Assembly: GCA_963662245.2 (NCBI GenBank) | Contig: CAXXVQ010000008.1 | Coordinates: forward strand, 124,001-188,000 | Direction: 5' to 3' | Source: JAFGVL01 sp963662245 | GTDB lineage: Bacteria > Bacteroidota > Bacteroidia > Bacteroidales > Paludibacteraceae | Length of the DNA: 64,000 bases | In this document: positions 8,843-17,684 of the stretch, piece by piece | How positions within the stretch are numbered: the first letter of the stretch is position 1 | Layout: each line of letters opens with the position of its first letter | The notes under the pieces: model-generated | Database searches by the model: none | The model's input: the letters and a program-made list of their open reading frames with translations, nothing else | Told to the model about the DNA's origin: nothing | Made by a program: the position numbers and the translations under genes

Positions 8843-9532
8843 ATGTACAAACATATCTTATTTGATTTAGATAATACCATTTGGGATTTTGAGACAAACT
8901 CTAAGCAGAGTTTGCAAGAGGTATATGGGATTTATCAGTTAGATGCCAGTTTTGATTCTTTTGACCATTTTTATGGTTTGTATAAAGAACGCAATCATCA
9001 GCTTTGGGCAGCTTATAGTCAAAAGCAAATTTCCAAGAAGTATTTAAATAACGAACGATTTTTTTATCCTTTAAATGAAGTTGGGATAAAGAATAAAGAT
9101 CTGGCTGATGAGATTGGTGCCGAATATCTAACTATCTGTGCAAATAAAACGGCATTGATGCCCTATGCAAAGGAACTGTTGGATTATTTAGCAGGAAAAT
9201 ACAAAATGCATATCTTGTCAAATGGCTTTGCTGAGGTGCAGTATCATAAGCTGAAGAATTCTAATTTGGATACCTATTTTGACCGAGTGATTTTGTCTGA
9301 ACAAGTTGGTGTATTGAAGCCTGATAAGCATATTTTCAATTTTGCGGTTACATCATTAAATTCTAGAAAGAAAGAAATAGTAATGATTGGGGATAATTTT
9401 AAAGCCGATATTATTGGGGCAAAAAATGCCGGAATTGATCAAATCTATTATTCCTTGGAGGAGGATGAAAAACTTGAGTTTCAGCCTACATTTGTGGTAA
9501 GGTCTTTGAGAGATATTATTGATGTTCTGTAG
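8843..9532 (+). CDS. YjjG-family HAD hydrolase (non-canonical pyrimidine nucleotidase-like)
   Basis: 229 aa. HAD motif I DLDNT with nucleophile D8 and D10, motif II serine S126 in LSNGF, motif III lysine K159, motif IV GDNFKADIIGAKNAG with D184. The cap, the NTIWDFE segment and the length match the YjjG/YfnB group, which dephosphorylates nucleoside monophosphates, including damaged pyrimidines. Substrate here is inferred from family only. The start is close behind the preceding terminator, so its promoter must overlap that hairpin or the gene relies on read-through. Confidence 0.85.
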   Translation: MYKHILFDLDNTIWDFETNSKQSLQEVYGIYQLDASFDSFDHFYGLYKERNHQLWAAYSQKQISKKYLNNERFFYPLNEVGIKNKDLADEIGAEYLTICANKTALMPYAKELLDYLAGKYKMHILSNGFAEVQYHKLKNSNLDTYFDRVILSEQVGVLKPDKHIFNFAVTSLNSRKKEIVMIGDNFKADIIGAKNAGIDQIYYSLEEDEKLEFQPTFVVRSLRDIIDVL

Positions 9533-9583
9533 AAGCTGTCGTAAAAAACAGCCTGTATTCAGCCTATTCTTCCAAATATTTTT

Positions 9584-9591
9584 TATATTTG
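9584..9591 (+). promoter_or_regulatory. Predicted promoter -7 box
   Basis: TATATTTG, 71 bp upstream of the M28-like gene. No TTG at the expected -33 distance, so support is moderate. Confidence 0.4.
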
Positions 9592-9662
9592 AAAGAATTA
9601 AAACGATAGTTATGCTGTTTAGCACAAATAAAAGTAAATATTAACTACAAAATAAATTTGAC

Positions 9663-10988
9663 ATGAAGAAAGCAATATTTGTATCCTTGTCTTTTTGCCT
9701 GATGAGCATAAGCGCAATGGCTCAGCTTAGTTACCCTGACAGTTTGAAAGCTCAAGAATCAAAAGAAGTTGATTTTGCAATGGAGGTAATGAATAAAATG
9801 TGTGATCCACTAATGCAGGGTCGTGGGTATGCAAAAGGTGGCGATCGAATTGCTGCTGACTACATCATGAATGAGTTTAAGGCAATTGGAGTTGATCCAA
9901 TTGGCGGAGATTATTTTCAGAAGTATACAGTAGCGGTAAATACTTTCCCTGAAAAAGCAAGTTTTGAGGTTAATGGCGTAAGCTATAAGCCGGGAGTTGA
10001 TTTCTTAGTAGATGCAGCTTGCCCTTCTATCGCAGGAAGCTTTAAACCGGTATATATTACTAGAGCTCAAATTGCTGACCGTATGAAATTAATGGATAAG
10101 CTTCGTGATGCAAAAGAAACTTTCTTACTAGTTGATAATACTAATCGTGCAGGTGAAACTCCTGACCAAGCAAAAAAAATTGACGCTTTAGTCGATAAAA
10201 TGATTACTGACACGAAAGTTCAGTTAAAAGGCGTTATTATTTATAATCAAGGAAGAACAGCATGGAAAACATCAACAACTCAAGGGGCTCGTCCGGTATT
10301 GTTTATTACAAAAGAAACAGACCTAGAGGATGTGAAAGAGGTTAAGATTGATGTGGCGGCAGAGTTTAATGCCAAGCATGAGACTCAGAATGTTGTGGGA
10401 ATGATAGAGGGGACAGTTAAGAAAGACTCGTTTATCTTTATTACTTGTCACTATGATAACTTAGGTTTAATGGGTAAAGATGGAGTTTATTCTGGTGCCA
10501 ATAATAGTGCAAGTGGCGTTGCTACAATGTTGAGCTTAGCAAAACACTTTAGCATTATTAAACCTGCATATAGCATTGTATTTGTTGCATTCTCAGGAAC
10601 TGAGTTAGGCTTTGCCGGATCTCAAACCTTTGTTAATAATCCGCCATTCAGTTTAGATCAAATCAAGTTATTAATAAACTTTGATTTGATGGGTAATGGA
10701 AGTGATGGAATTAAGGTGGTAAATGGAGATAGCTTTGAAGATTATCTTAAAACTATGAAGAAGATAAGCACTGAATATAAGTTGTTGCCAAATATTGACA
10801 GTCGTCGTTCTGCTCCAATTAGTGATCATTATATATTTGAGCAAAAAGGAGTGCCAAGTATGTTTATTTACTCACTAGGTGGAAGTTTTGCTTATCATAA
10901 TATGGATGATAGTCCGAGCAATGTTCCTTTCACAAAGTTTAAAGAAATTCAGAACCTAATGATTCGCTTTATCGAAACAATTAAGTAA
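9663..10988 (+). CDS. M28-family peptidase-like exported protein with altered catalytic residues
   Basis: 441 aa with signal peptide (cleavage after SISAMA). A PA-like inserted domain (about residues 90-230) precedes an M28 zinc aminopeptidase fold: H263 in HYD, GANNSASG at 278-285, E314, D341 in FDLMGNG, and H389 in SDHYIF. In active M28 enzymes the second motif is GADDxASG, whose first Asp bridges the two zinc ions, and the catalytic base is the first Glu of an EE pair. Here these positions are N280 and T313 (GTELG). Both changes are unambiguous in the DNA. The protein may be a non-catalytic peptide binder or use altered chemistry. Exported to the periplasm or beyond. Confidence 0.8.
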   Translation: MKKAIFVSLSFCLMSISAMAQLSYPDSLKAQESKEVDFAMEVMNKMCDPLMQGRGYAKGGDRIAADYIMNEFKAIGVDPIGGDYFQKYTVAVNTFPEKASFEVNGVSYKPGVDFLVDAACPSIAGSFKPVYITRAQIADRMKLMDKLRDAKETFLLVDNTNRAGETPDQAKKIDALVDKMITDTKVQLKGVIIYNQGRTAWKTSTTQGARPVLFITKETDLEDVKEVKIDVAAEFNAKHETQNVVGMIEGTVKKDSFIFITCHYDNLGLMGKDGVYSGANNSASGVATMLSLAKHFSIIKPAYSIVFVAFSGTELGFAGSQTFVNNPPFSLDQIKLLINFDLMGNGSDGIKVVNGDSFEDYLKTMKKISTEYKLLPNIDSRRSAPISDHYIFEQKGVPSMFIYSLGGSFAYHNMDDSPSNVPFTKFKEIQNLMIRFIETIK

Positions 10989-11005
10989 GACATAAATTTT
11001 AATTT

Positions 11006-11046
11006 AAAATTGTTGTTTCATATTATGTGGGGCAACAATTTTTTTA
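11006..11046 (+). terminator. Intrinsic terminator
   Basis: 10-bp stem AAAATTGTTG / CAACAATTTT with a 17-nt loop, then a T-rich stretch. It separates the M28-like gene from the pectinase gene, whose ATG follows 12 bp later. Confidence 0.8.
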
Positions 11047-11057
11047 TTTAGGCATCT

Positions 11058-13079
11058 ATGAAAAAATCTTTACTTGCAATTATTGTAATAGCTATTGGGA
11101 ATTCCTTTTCTTTATTTTGTCAAAATAGCTTGGTGAATGCTTGGGATAGCGTACCTCAAATCCTGTCTAGAGTAAATGCACCACAATTTTCTTCTGCAAC
11201 ATTTAATATTGTAGACTACGGTGCTGTGTCCGGAGGTTCAGTCTTATGTACTTCTGCAATTAATAATGCTATATCTGCTTGTAATGCTGCCGGTGGGGGT
11301 AAGGTCGTTGTTCCGGCAGGAACATATCTAACCGGTGCTATTCATTTGAGAAGTAATGTAAATTTATATGTAAGTAAAGATGCCATTTTGCTTTTCAGCA
11401 CAAGTCCATCAGATTATTTACCCGTAGTGTTAACTCGTTTTGAGGGAGTGGAATGTTATAATTATTCCCCATTTATATATGCTTATGGACAAAGCAATAT
11501 TGCAATTACAGGTTCAGGTACATTAGATGGGAATGCTTCGTATGCTAGTTGGTGGGACTGGAAAACTATGGGTGATGCAGATAGAACAGATTTATTTGAG
11601 ATGGCAGAAAGTGGTGTGGCGGTTTCAAGTAGAGTATTTGGTGCTGGGCATTATATTCGTCCAGTGTTCGTTCAGCCATATTCTTGTCAAAATATCCTAA
11701 TTGATAGTGTTACAATACTTCGTTCTCCAATGTGGGAAATCAATCCTGTGTTATGCGAAAATGTGACTGTAAGTAATGTCACGATAGAGTCTCACGGAGT
11801 AAATAATGATGGCTGTAATCCGGAATGCAGTAAAGATGTTTGGATTCATCATTGTACTTTTAATACAGGAGATGATTGTATTGCAATTAAGTCCGGAAGG
11901 AACAATGATGGTCGTAGAGTAAATGTGCCGAGTGAGAATATTGTAATTCAGAACTGTACAATGATTGATGGGCATGGTGGAGTTGTGTTAGGAAGTGAAA
12001 TATCAGGCAGTGTGCGAAATGTGTTTGCTGAAGATTGTGTGATGAGTAGCTCAAATTTGGAAAGAGCATTGCGCGTGAAAACAAACTCTGTTCGTGGAGG
12101 TACTATTGAAAATATTCATTTGAGGAATATTCAAGTCGGGCAGGTTGCAAGAGCTTACATTGAAGTGAATATGAATTATGAGGAAGGTGATGTCGGACTT
12201 TTTACTCCAAATGTAAGAAATTTCTCGGTTCAGAATCTTGTTGGTTCCACAAGTCCAAAGGTGTTTAATGTTTCCTGCTATGAGAGAACTCCAATTATCG
12301 GATTGCTTTTAAAAGATTGTGATTTGACAGCCTCTTCTTTGGGTACTCTTTATAATGTCAGAAAGGTTCAAGTGGTGAATAGTACAGTAAATGGAGAAGT
12401 GCCTTTATTGCCTTCTGTCTCTAGTTCTTATCAACATGCTGAGCTATATTCAGATAAAAATAATTGGGGATGGTCAAATGTAAGTTCTTCTTATACGGGA
12501 ACAGGATATATGGAGCCTTGTGATTCTGACAATGCGCTAGAGTATAAGGTTTATGTAGCTTCAGATGAAGATGATATGTTGGAATTTTATTATCAGAATC
12601 CATCAACTGTGTCAAAAGAATGTGCTGTGTATGTGAATGATGAATATCAAACAACGATTGAATTTCCTTCTGCCTCCTCATGGAGTACAGCAAGCGTTGT
12701 GCTTAGTTTGCAGTCAGATACTTCTGTTGTAAGGCTAGTTGCTGATGGTGGCGAAGGTGAGTTATTCTTGGATAGAATTATTCAGTCCTATTCAGGCCCT
12801 TATACTGGGTTAAAAGAGAGCATTGTTTCTGTCGCAGAATTTCAGGCAATTATAACAAATGGAGATACTCAACTGTTTTCATTTGTTAGTAGCAAGCAGC
12901 AAATTGCTAAACTGCAAGTTTATGATTTCGTAGGAAGAATTTGTGATGAAAAGATGCAGCGTTTTGATATAGGTGAGAATCGGTTTGAAATGTCTTTATC
13001 TTTGCCAAAAGGAGCTTATTGGGCAAGGTTGAGTTCTGATGATGGTAGTGTAAATACATGTAAATTTATTGTGAAATGA
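11058..13079 (+). CDS. Glycoside hydrolase family 28 (polygalacturonase-like) with T9SS sorting domain
   Basis: 673 aa. Signal peptide, then a right-handed beta-helix GH28 domain with the family active-site motifs: NND at residues 249-251, GDD at 271-273 (the two catalytic aspartates), GHG at 305-307 and RVK at 339-341. Residues about 440-580 form a beta-sandwich-like module. The last 80 residues (LQVYDFVGR ... LPKGAYWARL ... CKFIVK) match the type A C-terminal sorting domain of the type IX secretion system, so the enzyme is predicted to be surface-attached or secreted. It should hydrolyse galacturonan or related pectin chains. The downstream dsrE-like gene overlaps its stop codon. Confidence 0.88.
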   Translation: MKKSLLAIIVIAIGNSFSLFCQNSLVNAWDSVPQILSRVNAPQFSSATFNIVDYGAVSGGSVLCTSAINNAISACNAAGGGKVVVPAGTYLTGAIHLRSNVNLYVSKDAILLFSTSPSDYLPVVLTRFEGVECYNYSPFIYAYGQSNIAITGSGTLDGNASYASWWDWKTMGDADRTDLFEMAESGVAVSSRVFGAGHYIRPVFVQPYSCQNILIDSVTILRSPMWEINPVLCENVTVSNVTIESHGVNNDGCNPECSKDVWIHHCTFNTGDDCIAIKSGRNNDGRRVNVPSENIVIQNCTMIDGHGGVVLGSEISGSVRNVFAEDCVMSSSNLERALRVKTNSVRGGTIENIHLRNIQVGQVARAYIEVNMNYEEGDVGLFTPNVRNFSVQNLVGSTSPKVFNVSCYERTPIIGLLLKDCDLTASSLGTLYNVRKVQVVNSTVNGEVPLLPSVSSSYQHAELYSDKNNWGWSNVSSSYTGTGYMEPCDSDNALEYKVYVASDEDDMLEFYYQNPSTVSKECAVYVNDEYQTTIEFPSASSWSTASVVLSLQSDTSVVRLVADGGEGELFLDRIIQSYSGPYTGLKESIVSVAEFQAIITNGDTQLFSFVSSKQQIAKLQVYDFVGRICDEKMQRFDIGENRFEMSLSLPKGAYWARLSSDDGSVNTCKFIVK

Positions 13080-13507
13080 AGAGAGTGATAGTGTTTTTGC
13101 TGTGTGTTTTTGCCGTATTGCAATTTAGTTCAGCGCAAGAGGTTTCGGGTTGTGAGCAGTATGCTGCATTTGATACAACTTCAACGCCGGATTTAGGAAT
13201 TGTGATTGCCACTAATGATGTAGAAACCGTTTGGAATGCGCTTCGACTTGCAACATATTCTCAAGGAAAAGGAGATGTGGTTGTTTTGTTTTTAATTGGT
13301 AAAGGACTTGATGGCTTTGAAACTAAAAGCGAAACCTATAATACACAACCATTAAAAGACAAATATTTTGATAATGGTGGTCAGATAATCGCATGTGGAA
13401 CTTGTGCAAAGCAACGAGAAACGGATGAAATAGCTCTCTGTACAATTGCGTCGATATCTGACTTGTACTACATAATTAAGAAAAGTAAAAAGACAATTAG
13501 CTTTTAG
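13076..13507 (+). CDS. DsrE-family protein with signal peptide
   Basis: 143 aa. Leader MKRVIVFLLCVFAVLQFSSA then a DsrE/DsrF-like fold: IVIATNDVETVWNALRLATYSQGKGDVVVLFLIGKG, and a conserved cysteine segment ACGTC (C107, C110) before the last helix. DsrE relatives handle sulfur or persulfide in the cytosol; here the leader points to the periplasm, where the two cysteines might act in thiol chemistry. Start overlaps the pectinase stop by 4 nt (ATGA), giving translational coupling. Convergent with the next gene, overlapping by 4 nt at the 3' ends. Confidence 0.75.
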   Translation: MKRVIVFLLCVFAVLQFSSAQEVSGCEQYAAFDTTSTPDLGIVIATNDVETVWNALRLATYSQGKGDVVVLFLIGKGLDGFETKSETYNTQPLKDKYFDNGGQIIACGTCAKQRETDEIALCTIASISDLYYIIKKSKKTISF

Positions 13508-13971
13508 TATTCACACTTACCTACACAAGTTGAAAGAGGAAAGTAGCTCAGTCGTAAAGTAAATATAGATTCGTTCATATCTCCTTCAAGTGGGTGTGAG
13601 AAACAAAGGTGAAAATCAACACTACGGCTAAATTTATTACCAAACATTAGCTCATACATGTTTTTGTTTTTGCTGCTGGTAGAGAATGCAAGTCCTCCAC
13701 CAAGGAAGGCTCCGGAATGACCTAGCCGAAGAAATAATGATGTTGGAATCATTGATTTGTCAGGTCCATAATATTGATACCCAGAGCGGAAAAACAAAAA
13801 TCTTCCTCCAACTTCACCTAATAGTGCAATAGTTCCTGTTGCTGTGAAAGAATCTACCGGAGTAACAGTACTTTCGGAGCGGACTCCACCACCACCAACG
13901 ATACCAACTTTAAATTGAGCATTTGCACTTACAGTAATTAGGATAAATAAAAGGAAGATAAGTTTCTTCAT
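13504..13971 (-). CDS. Small exported beta-rich protein, probable outer-membrane barrel
   Basis: 155 aa counted from MKKLIFLLFILITVSANA, a clear signal peptide; an ATG 27 bp upstream is disfavoured because it would place nine polar residues in front of the leader. The mature part is rich in alternating hydrophobic strands with Gly and aromatic residues (KVGIVGGGGVRS, FLFFRSGYQYYG, SLFLRLGHSGAFLGGG, SIFTLRLSYFPL), typical of a small 8-stranded barrel. No family assignment possible. Lies downstream of recQ on the same strand after a 43-bp gap. Confidence 0.6.
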   Translation of the reverse strand: MKKLIFLLFILITVSANAQFKVGIVGGGGVRSESTVTPVDSFTATGTIALLGEVGGRFLFFRSGYQYYGPDKSMIPTSLFLRLGHSGAFLGGGLAFSTSSKNKNMYELMFGNKFSRSVDFHLCFSHPLEGDMNESIFTLRLSYFPLSTCVGKCEY

Positions 13972-14014
13972 TGTAGTACGGTTTATTTTGAGTTTCACAA
14001 AGTTAATATAAAAT

Positions 14015-15916
14015 TTATAGCTTCAAGCTGATTTTTAGATTCTCATCTTGTTCAAGTTGCTTATTGTCAAGCATAAAGCGAATTGCAGCAATAATTTTTT
14101 CTTCTTTGTGATTTAATGAATTTATAATTTCTTTTGTGCTTAAATCTTTGTTTTTTAGGGTTGTAGATATGTCTTTCTGTATATTTTGAAACTCAAGTTC
14201 GTTAATTAAATCTTTGTTTTTCAAACAAACATCACATTGTCCACAGGGTTTAGCATTTTTTTCTCCAAAATAGCGTAATAACAACACACTTCTGCAGCAA
14301 TACTGCTCCGTTGCGTAGTTTAGCATCTCATTAATTCGTTTTTGATAACGCTCTTTTCTGTCATCAAAAGCTTCCTTGCTAATTGAGATTCTGGAACTGT
14401 CAACTCGATTTCGTTTGTAGATAATGAAAGGTGTTTTTTTAGCAGGAATATAACTCACAACTCCATATTTACTCAATAGAATTAGTTGGTCATAGACTGC
14501 TTGTCGTGTAGAATCCATGCGTTTAGCAAGCAATTCCTCATTGATGTGTGAATATTCTGTAAATAAACCGGTGTATGAACGAAGCAGGAGCTGCATTAGT
14601 CTGTCCAGATCCGGATTGTTTACTTGAAAATCATACAATGCCTCTCTGCCCATGATAAACATAAGTCGTGAGGGATTATCCAGTTCGTCAGTTAGTTCAA
14701 TATATTCTGCTTGCTCCAGTGTTTTTAAAGCACTGTATGTTGGCAACATCGGTAGCTTAAACTTGGTGCAGAAATCATTTAAGTTAAATGGAAAAACAGC
14801 ACCCTCACCATAATCAACGCCAAGCTCAAAGTAGTTGCCTAGTTTATCATAGGTTAACTTTACCCTTTCTTTATCTGGGAAAGAGTCGTTAATGCGTTTT
14901 TTTATTTTGGTATTGTCGGCTTTATTGTAAAGTAAGATTGCATAAGCCTTCTTTTCGTCACGCCCGGCACGCCCTGCTTCTTGAAAGTATGCTTCAAGTG
15001 AGTCGGGTAAGTCGAGATGGACAACCGTGCGTACATCCGGTTTATCAATCCCCATACCAAATGCATTGGTAGAAACAATAACGCGAGTTTGTCCATTTTT
15101 CCAGCGCGCTTGGCGTTCATCTTTGCTTGCATGCGTTAATCCTGCATGAAAGTGTTCTGAAGTAATGCCTTTTTCATTGAGAAAATCAGCAATTTCTTTT
15201 GTTTTTTTTCGATCACGCACATATACAATAGATGTCCCTTTTACGCTGTCAAGAATCTTTAGTAATTGTTGCGGTTTATCTTCTGTATATCTAACTACAT
15301 AAGCAACATTCTTTCGTTCAAAGCTTTTCTGAAAAACATTTTCCTGTGGAAAATGCAGCTTTTCTTGTATGTCTTTTACTACTTCTGGAGTTGCAGTAGC
15401 TGTAAGAGCAAGTATAGGAACATTTGGTAAATGTTCTCTGATTTCAGCAATTTTTAGATAAGAAGGACGGAAATCATATCCCCATTGTGAAATACAGTGT
15501 GATTCGTCTATAGCTAAGATACTTACATTCAGATATTGAATGCGGTTGATGAAAAGTGTAGTGCCAAGCCTTTCCGGAGAAACATATAGGAACTTATAAT
15601 CCCCGTACTGACAATTGTCTAGTGTAGTCATAATTTCCTCCTTGGTCATACCTGCAAAAATTGCAGCTGATTTGATTTTGCGTTTTCTCAAGTTCTCTAC
15701 TTGATCTTTCATTAAAGCAATCAAAGGAGTGACTACTATACAAATACCATCCTTAGCCAAAGCCGGAACCTGAAAAGTGATGGATTTGCCGCCTCCTGTA
15801 GGCATTAACCCAAGCGTATCTTTCCCGGCGCCAACAGAGGAAATAATATCTCCTTGAAGTTCTCGAAAACAATCATAGCCCCAATATTGTTTTAATATGG
15901 CAAGGTATTTTTCCAT
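14015..15916 (-). CDS. recQ: RecQ-family ATP-dependent DNA helicase
   Basis: 633 aa. 3'-5' helicase acting in recombination and repair. Walker A MPTGGGKS at residues 38-45, motif II DESH at 137-140 (DEAH in most RecQ), QWGYDFRPSY, motif VI QEAGRAGRDE, and a RecQ zinc-binding domain with CCRSVLLLRYFGE ... CGQCDVC. The C-terminal HRDC domain of E. coli RecQ is absent, replaced by a short helical tail; Bacteroidota often carry both a long and a short RecQ, and this is the short form. A -7 box lies on the minus strand at 15940-15933. Confidence 0.92.
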   Translation of the reverse strand: MEKYLAILKQYWGYDCFRELQGDIISSVGAGKDTLGLMPTGGGKSITFQVPALAKDGICIVVTPLIALMKDQVENLRKRKIKSAAIFAGMTKEEIMTTLDNCQYGDYKFLYVSPERLGTTLFINRIQYLNVSILAIDESHCISQWGYDFRPSYLKIAEIREHLPNVPILALTATATPEVVKDIQEKLHFPQENVFQKSFERKNVAYVVRYTEDKPQQLLKILDSVKGTSIVYVRDRKKTKEIADFLNEKGITSEHFHAGLTHASKDERQARWKNGQTRVIVSTNAFGMGIDKPDVRTVVHLDLPDSLEAYFQEAGRAGRDEKKAYAILLYNKADNTKIKKRINDSFPDKERVKLTYDKLGNYFELGVDYGEGAVFPFNLNDFCTKFKLPMLPTYSALKTLEQAEYIELTDELDNPSRLMFIMGREALYDFQVNNPDLDRLMQLLLRSYTGLFTEYSHINEELLAKRMDSTRQAVYDQLILLSKYGVVSYIPAKKTPFIIYKRNRVDSSRISISKEAFDDRKERYQKRINEMLNYATEQYCCRSVLLLRYFGEKNAKPCGQCDVCLKNKDLINELEFQNIQKDISTTLKNKDLSTKEIINSLNHKEEKIIAAIRFMLDNKQLEQDENLKISLKL

Positions 15917-15932
15917 GTTGACAAAATATTTT

Positions 15933-15961
15933 CAAAATTACACATATAATTCTTACTTTTG
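15933..15961. promoter_or_regulatory. Divergent promoter boxes for recQ and the S8 protease gene
   Basis: Minus strand TAATTTTG at 15940-15933 points to recQ; plus strand TACTTTTG at 15954-15961 points to the protease gene at 16050. Both fit TAnnTTTG. The -33 elements are not obvious. Confidence 0.4.
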
Positions 15962-16049
15962 AAAAATTTCTCTGTTAGCTTTGTAAACGACCTGTTTTAG
16001 GGCTTTTAGGAGAAATTAAAACCGAAAATCATAATAGAAAAACACACGG

Positions 16050-17681
16050 ATGAAGAAACTCTTATCCATAACAATGTTCATGATGCAGTTTCTGTATTTG
16101 TTTGCTGACTCAAATTATAAGTATTGGGTACAGTTTACGGATAAGAATGAAAGTGTGTATTCTTTAGATAATCCTTCCGAATTTCTCTCACAAAGAGCAC
16201 TTCAGCGTAGAGCTAAGCAACATATTATTGTTGATTCTCTGGATATACCGGTAAATAAAATTTATGTGGATAGTGTACTATCCTTTGGGGTATTATTACA
16301 TACAAGAAGCAAATGGTTCAACGGAATTACAATTTCAGTTGCGGACACTACAGTTATTCCTGCTATTTCGAATTTGTCTTTTGTGAAAAATGTAGAGAAA
16401 ACTTTTGTTCCAAACTTAACACGAAGCGCAAAAATTGATGAACGAAACTTTTCTAGACGAACTGTTTCAGTTAGCAATAGTGGCTACGGAAATTCTTTTG
16501 ATCAGATAAATATGCACAATGGAACTTGGTTACACCAAGCTGGGTTTAAGGGAGATGGGATGCAGATAGCTGTGTTAGATGCAGGTTTTTTGAATGTAAA
16601 TACCAATCCTGTTTTTGCAGAGATTAGAAATACAGGACGGATTCTTGGAACCGAAGATTTTGTGAATTCTTCTTCTGATATTTATCAAGAGAATTATCAT
16701 GGTGGGCAGGTTCTTTCAATTTTAGCCGCCAATAGATATGATGAGTTTATTGGAACAGCACCGGATGCTTCTTATTGGCTCATTCGTACAGAAGATTCTA
16801 ACTCTGAGTTTCCCGTAGAAATGGATAATATGATTGCCGGAATGGAGTTTGCAGATAGCGTTGGAGTAGATATTATTACTGCTTCTTTAGGTTATTTCTT
16901 TTTTGATGATTCTACGATGAATTTATCATACTGCAAAATGGATGGAAAGACCTATCGAGTTTCGATAGCTCAAACAATTGCTGTAAGAAAAGGGATGGTG
17001 GTAGTTACTAGTGCCGGAAATGAAGGTGCAAAAAAATGGCATTACATAGTTACTCCTGCAGACGCCGATAGCATTCTTTCAGTGGGGGCAGTAACTTCTA
17101 CCTTGGAAAAAAGTGATTTTAGTAGTTTTGGTCCAACTGCTGATGGTCGCATTAAACCCGGTGTGATGGCATTGGGAAGTAATACGGCAGTGGTAAATGA
17201 GGTCGGAGAGGTGAGTGTAAACTCAGGAACCTCGATGGCTGCTCCAGTTATTTCAGGTTTGGTTGCTTGTTTGTGGCAAGCTTTACCTACAATGACCAAT
17301 GTGCAGATAATGGAGCTGATTAAAAAACACTCTAATAGATATGAAACCCCGGATAATGAATATGGTTATGGGATTCCTGACTTTTACGGAGCTTATATGT
17401 CGGCATCTAAGACCAATACTACCTTGCTAAATAGTGTAGATTTGGTAACTGTATATCCTGATACATTGACAGATTCTCTTAATGTACGAATTGACCCAAC
17501 TATAATTAGTCGAAACCCTGAACTTATGATCTTGTCTATGTCTAGACGACGGAAGAAAAAAGTTCGTTTGATTGATATCCATTCTGTTATTAATGTTTCT
17601 GATTTAAAAGCAGAAACCTACACTGTTATGATTAAGTTGGGGGATATTACTATCTTCAAACAAAAATACATTAAGGAGTAA
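16050..17681 (+). CDS. S8 (subtilisin) family serine peptidase, exported
   Basis: 543 aa with signal peptide and a propeptide-like region (YWVQFTDKNESVYSLDNP, RAKQHIIVDSLDIPVN). Catalytic triad D177 (AVLDAGF), H217 (YHGGQV, where many subtilisins have HGT) and S395 (GTSMAAP), with oxyanion Asn in TSAGNEG. The last about 90 residues after the protease domain are beta-rich and end in AETYTVMIKLGDITIFKQKYIKE, similar to T9SS sorting tails though weaker than the pectinase tail. Predicted to degrade proteins outside the cell or at the surface. xseA begins 3 bp downstream. Confidence 0.88.
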   Translation: MKKLLSITMFMMQFLYLFADSNYKYWVQFTDKNESVYSLDNPSEFLSQRALQRRAKQHIIVDSLDIPVNKIYVDSVLSFGVLLHTRSKWFNGITISVADTTVIPAISNLSFVKNVEKTFVPNLTRSAKIDERNFSRRTVSVSNSGYGNSFDQINMHNGTWLHQAGFKGDGMQIAVLDAGFLNVNTNPVFAEIRNTGRILGTEDFVNSSSDIYQENYHGGQVLSILAANRYDEFIGTAPDASYWLIRTEDSNSEFPVEMDNMIAGMEFADSVGVDIITASLGYFFFDDSTMNLSYCKMDGKTYRVSIAQTIAVRKGMVVVTSAGNEGAKKWHYIVTPADADSILSVGAVTSTLEKSDFSSFGPTADGRIKPGVMALGSNTAVVNEVGEVSVNSGTSMAAPVISGLVACLWQALPTMTNVQIMELIKKHSNRYETPDNEYGYGIPDFYGAYMSASKTNTTLLNSVDLVTVYPDTLTDSLNVRIDPTIISRNPELMILSMSRRRKKKVRLIDIHSVINVSDLKAETYTVMIKLGDITIFKQKYIKE

Positions 17682-17684
17682 ATT

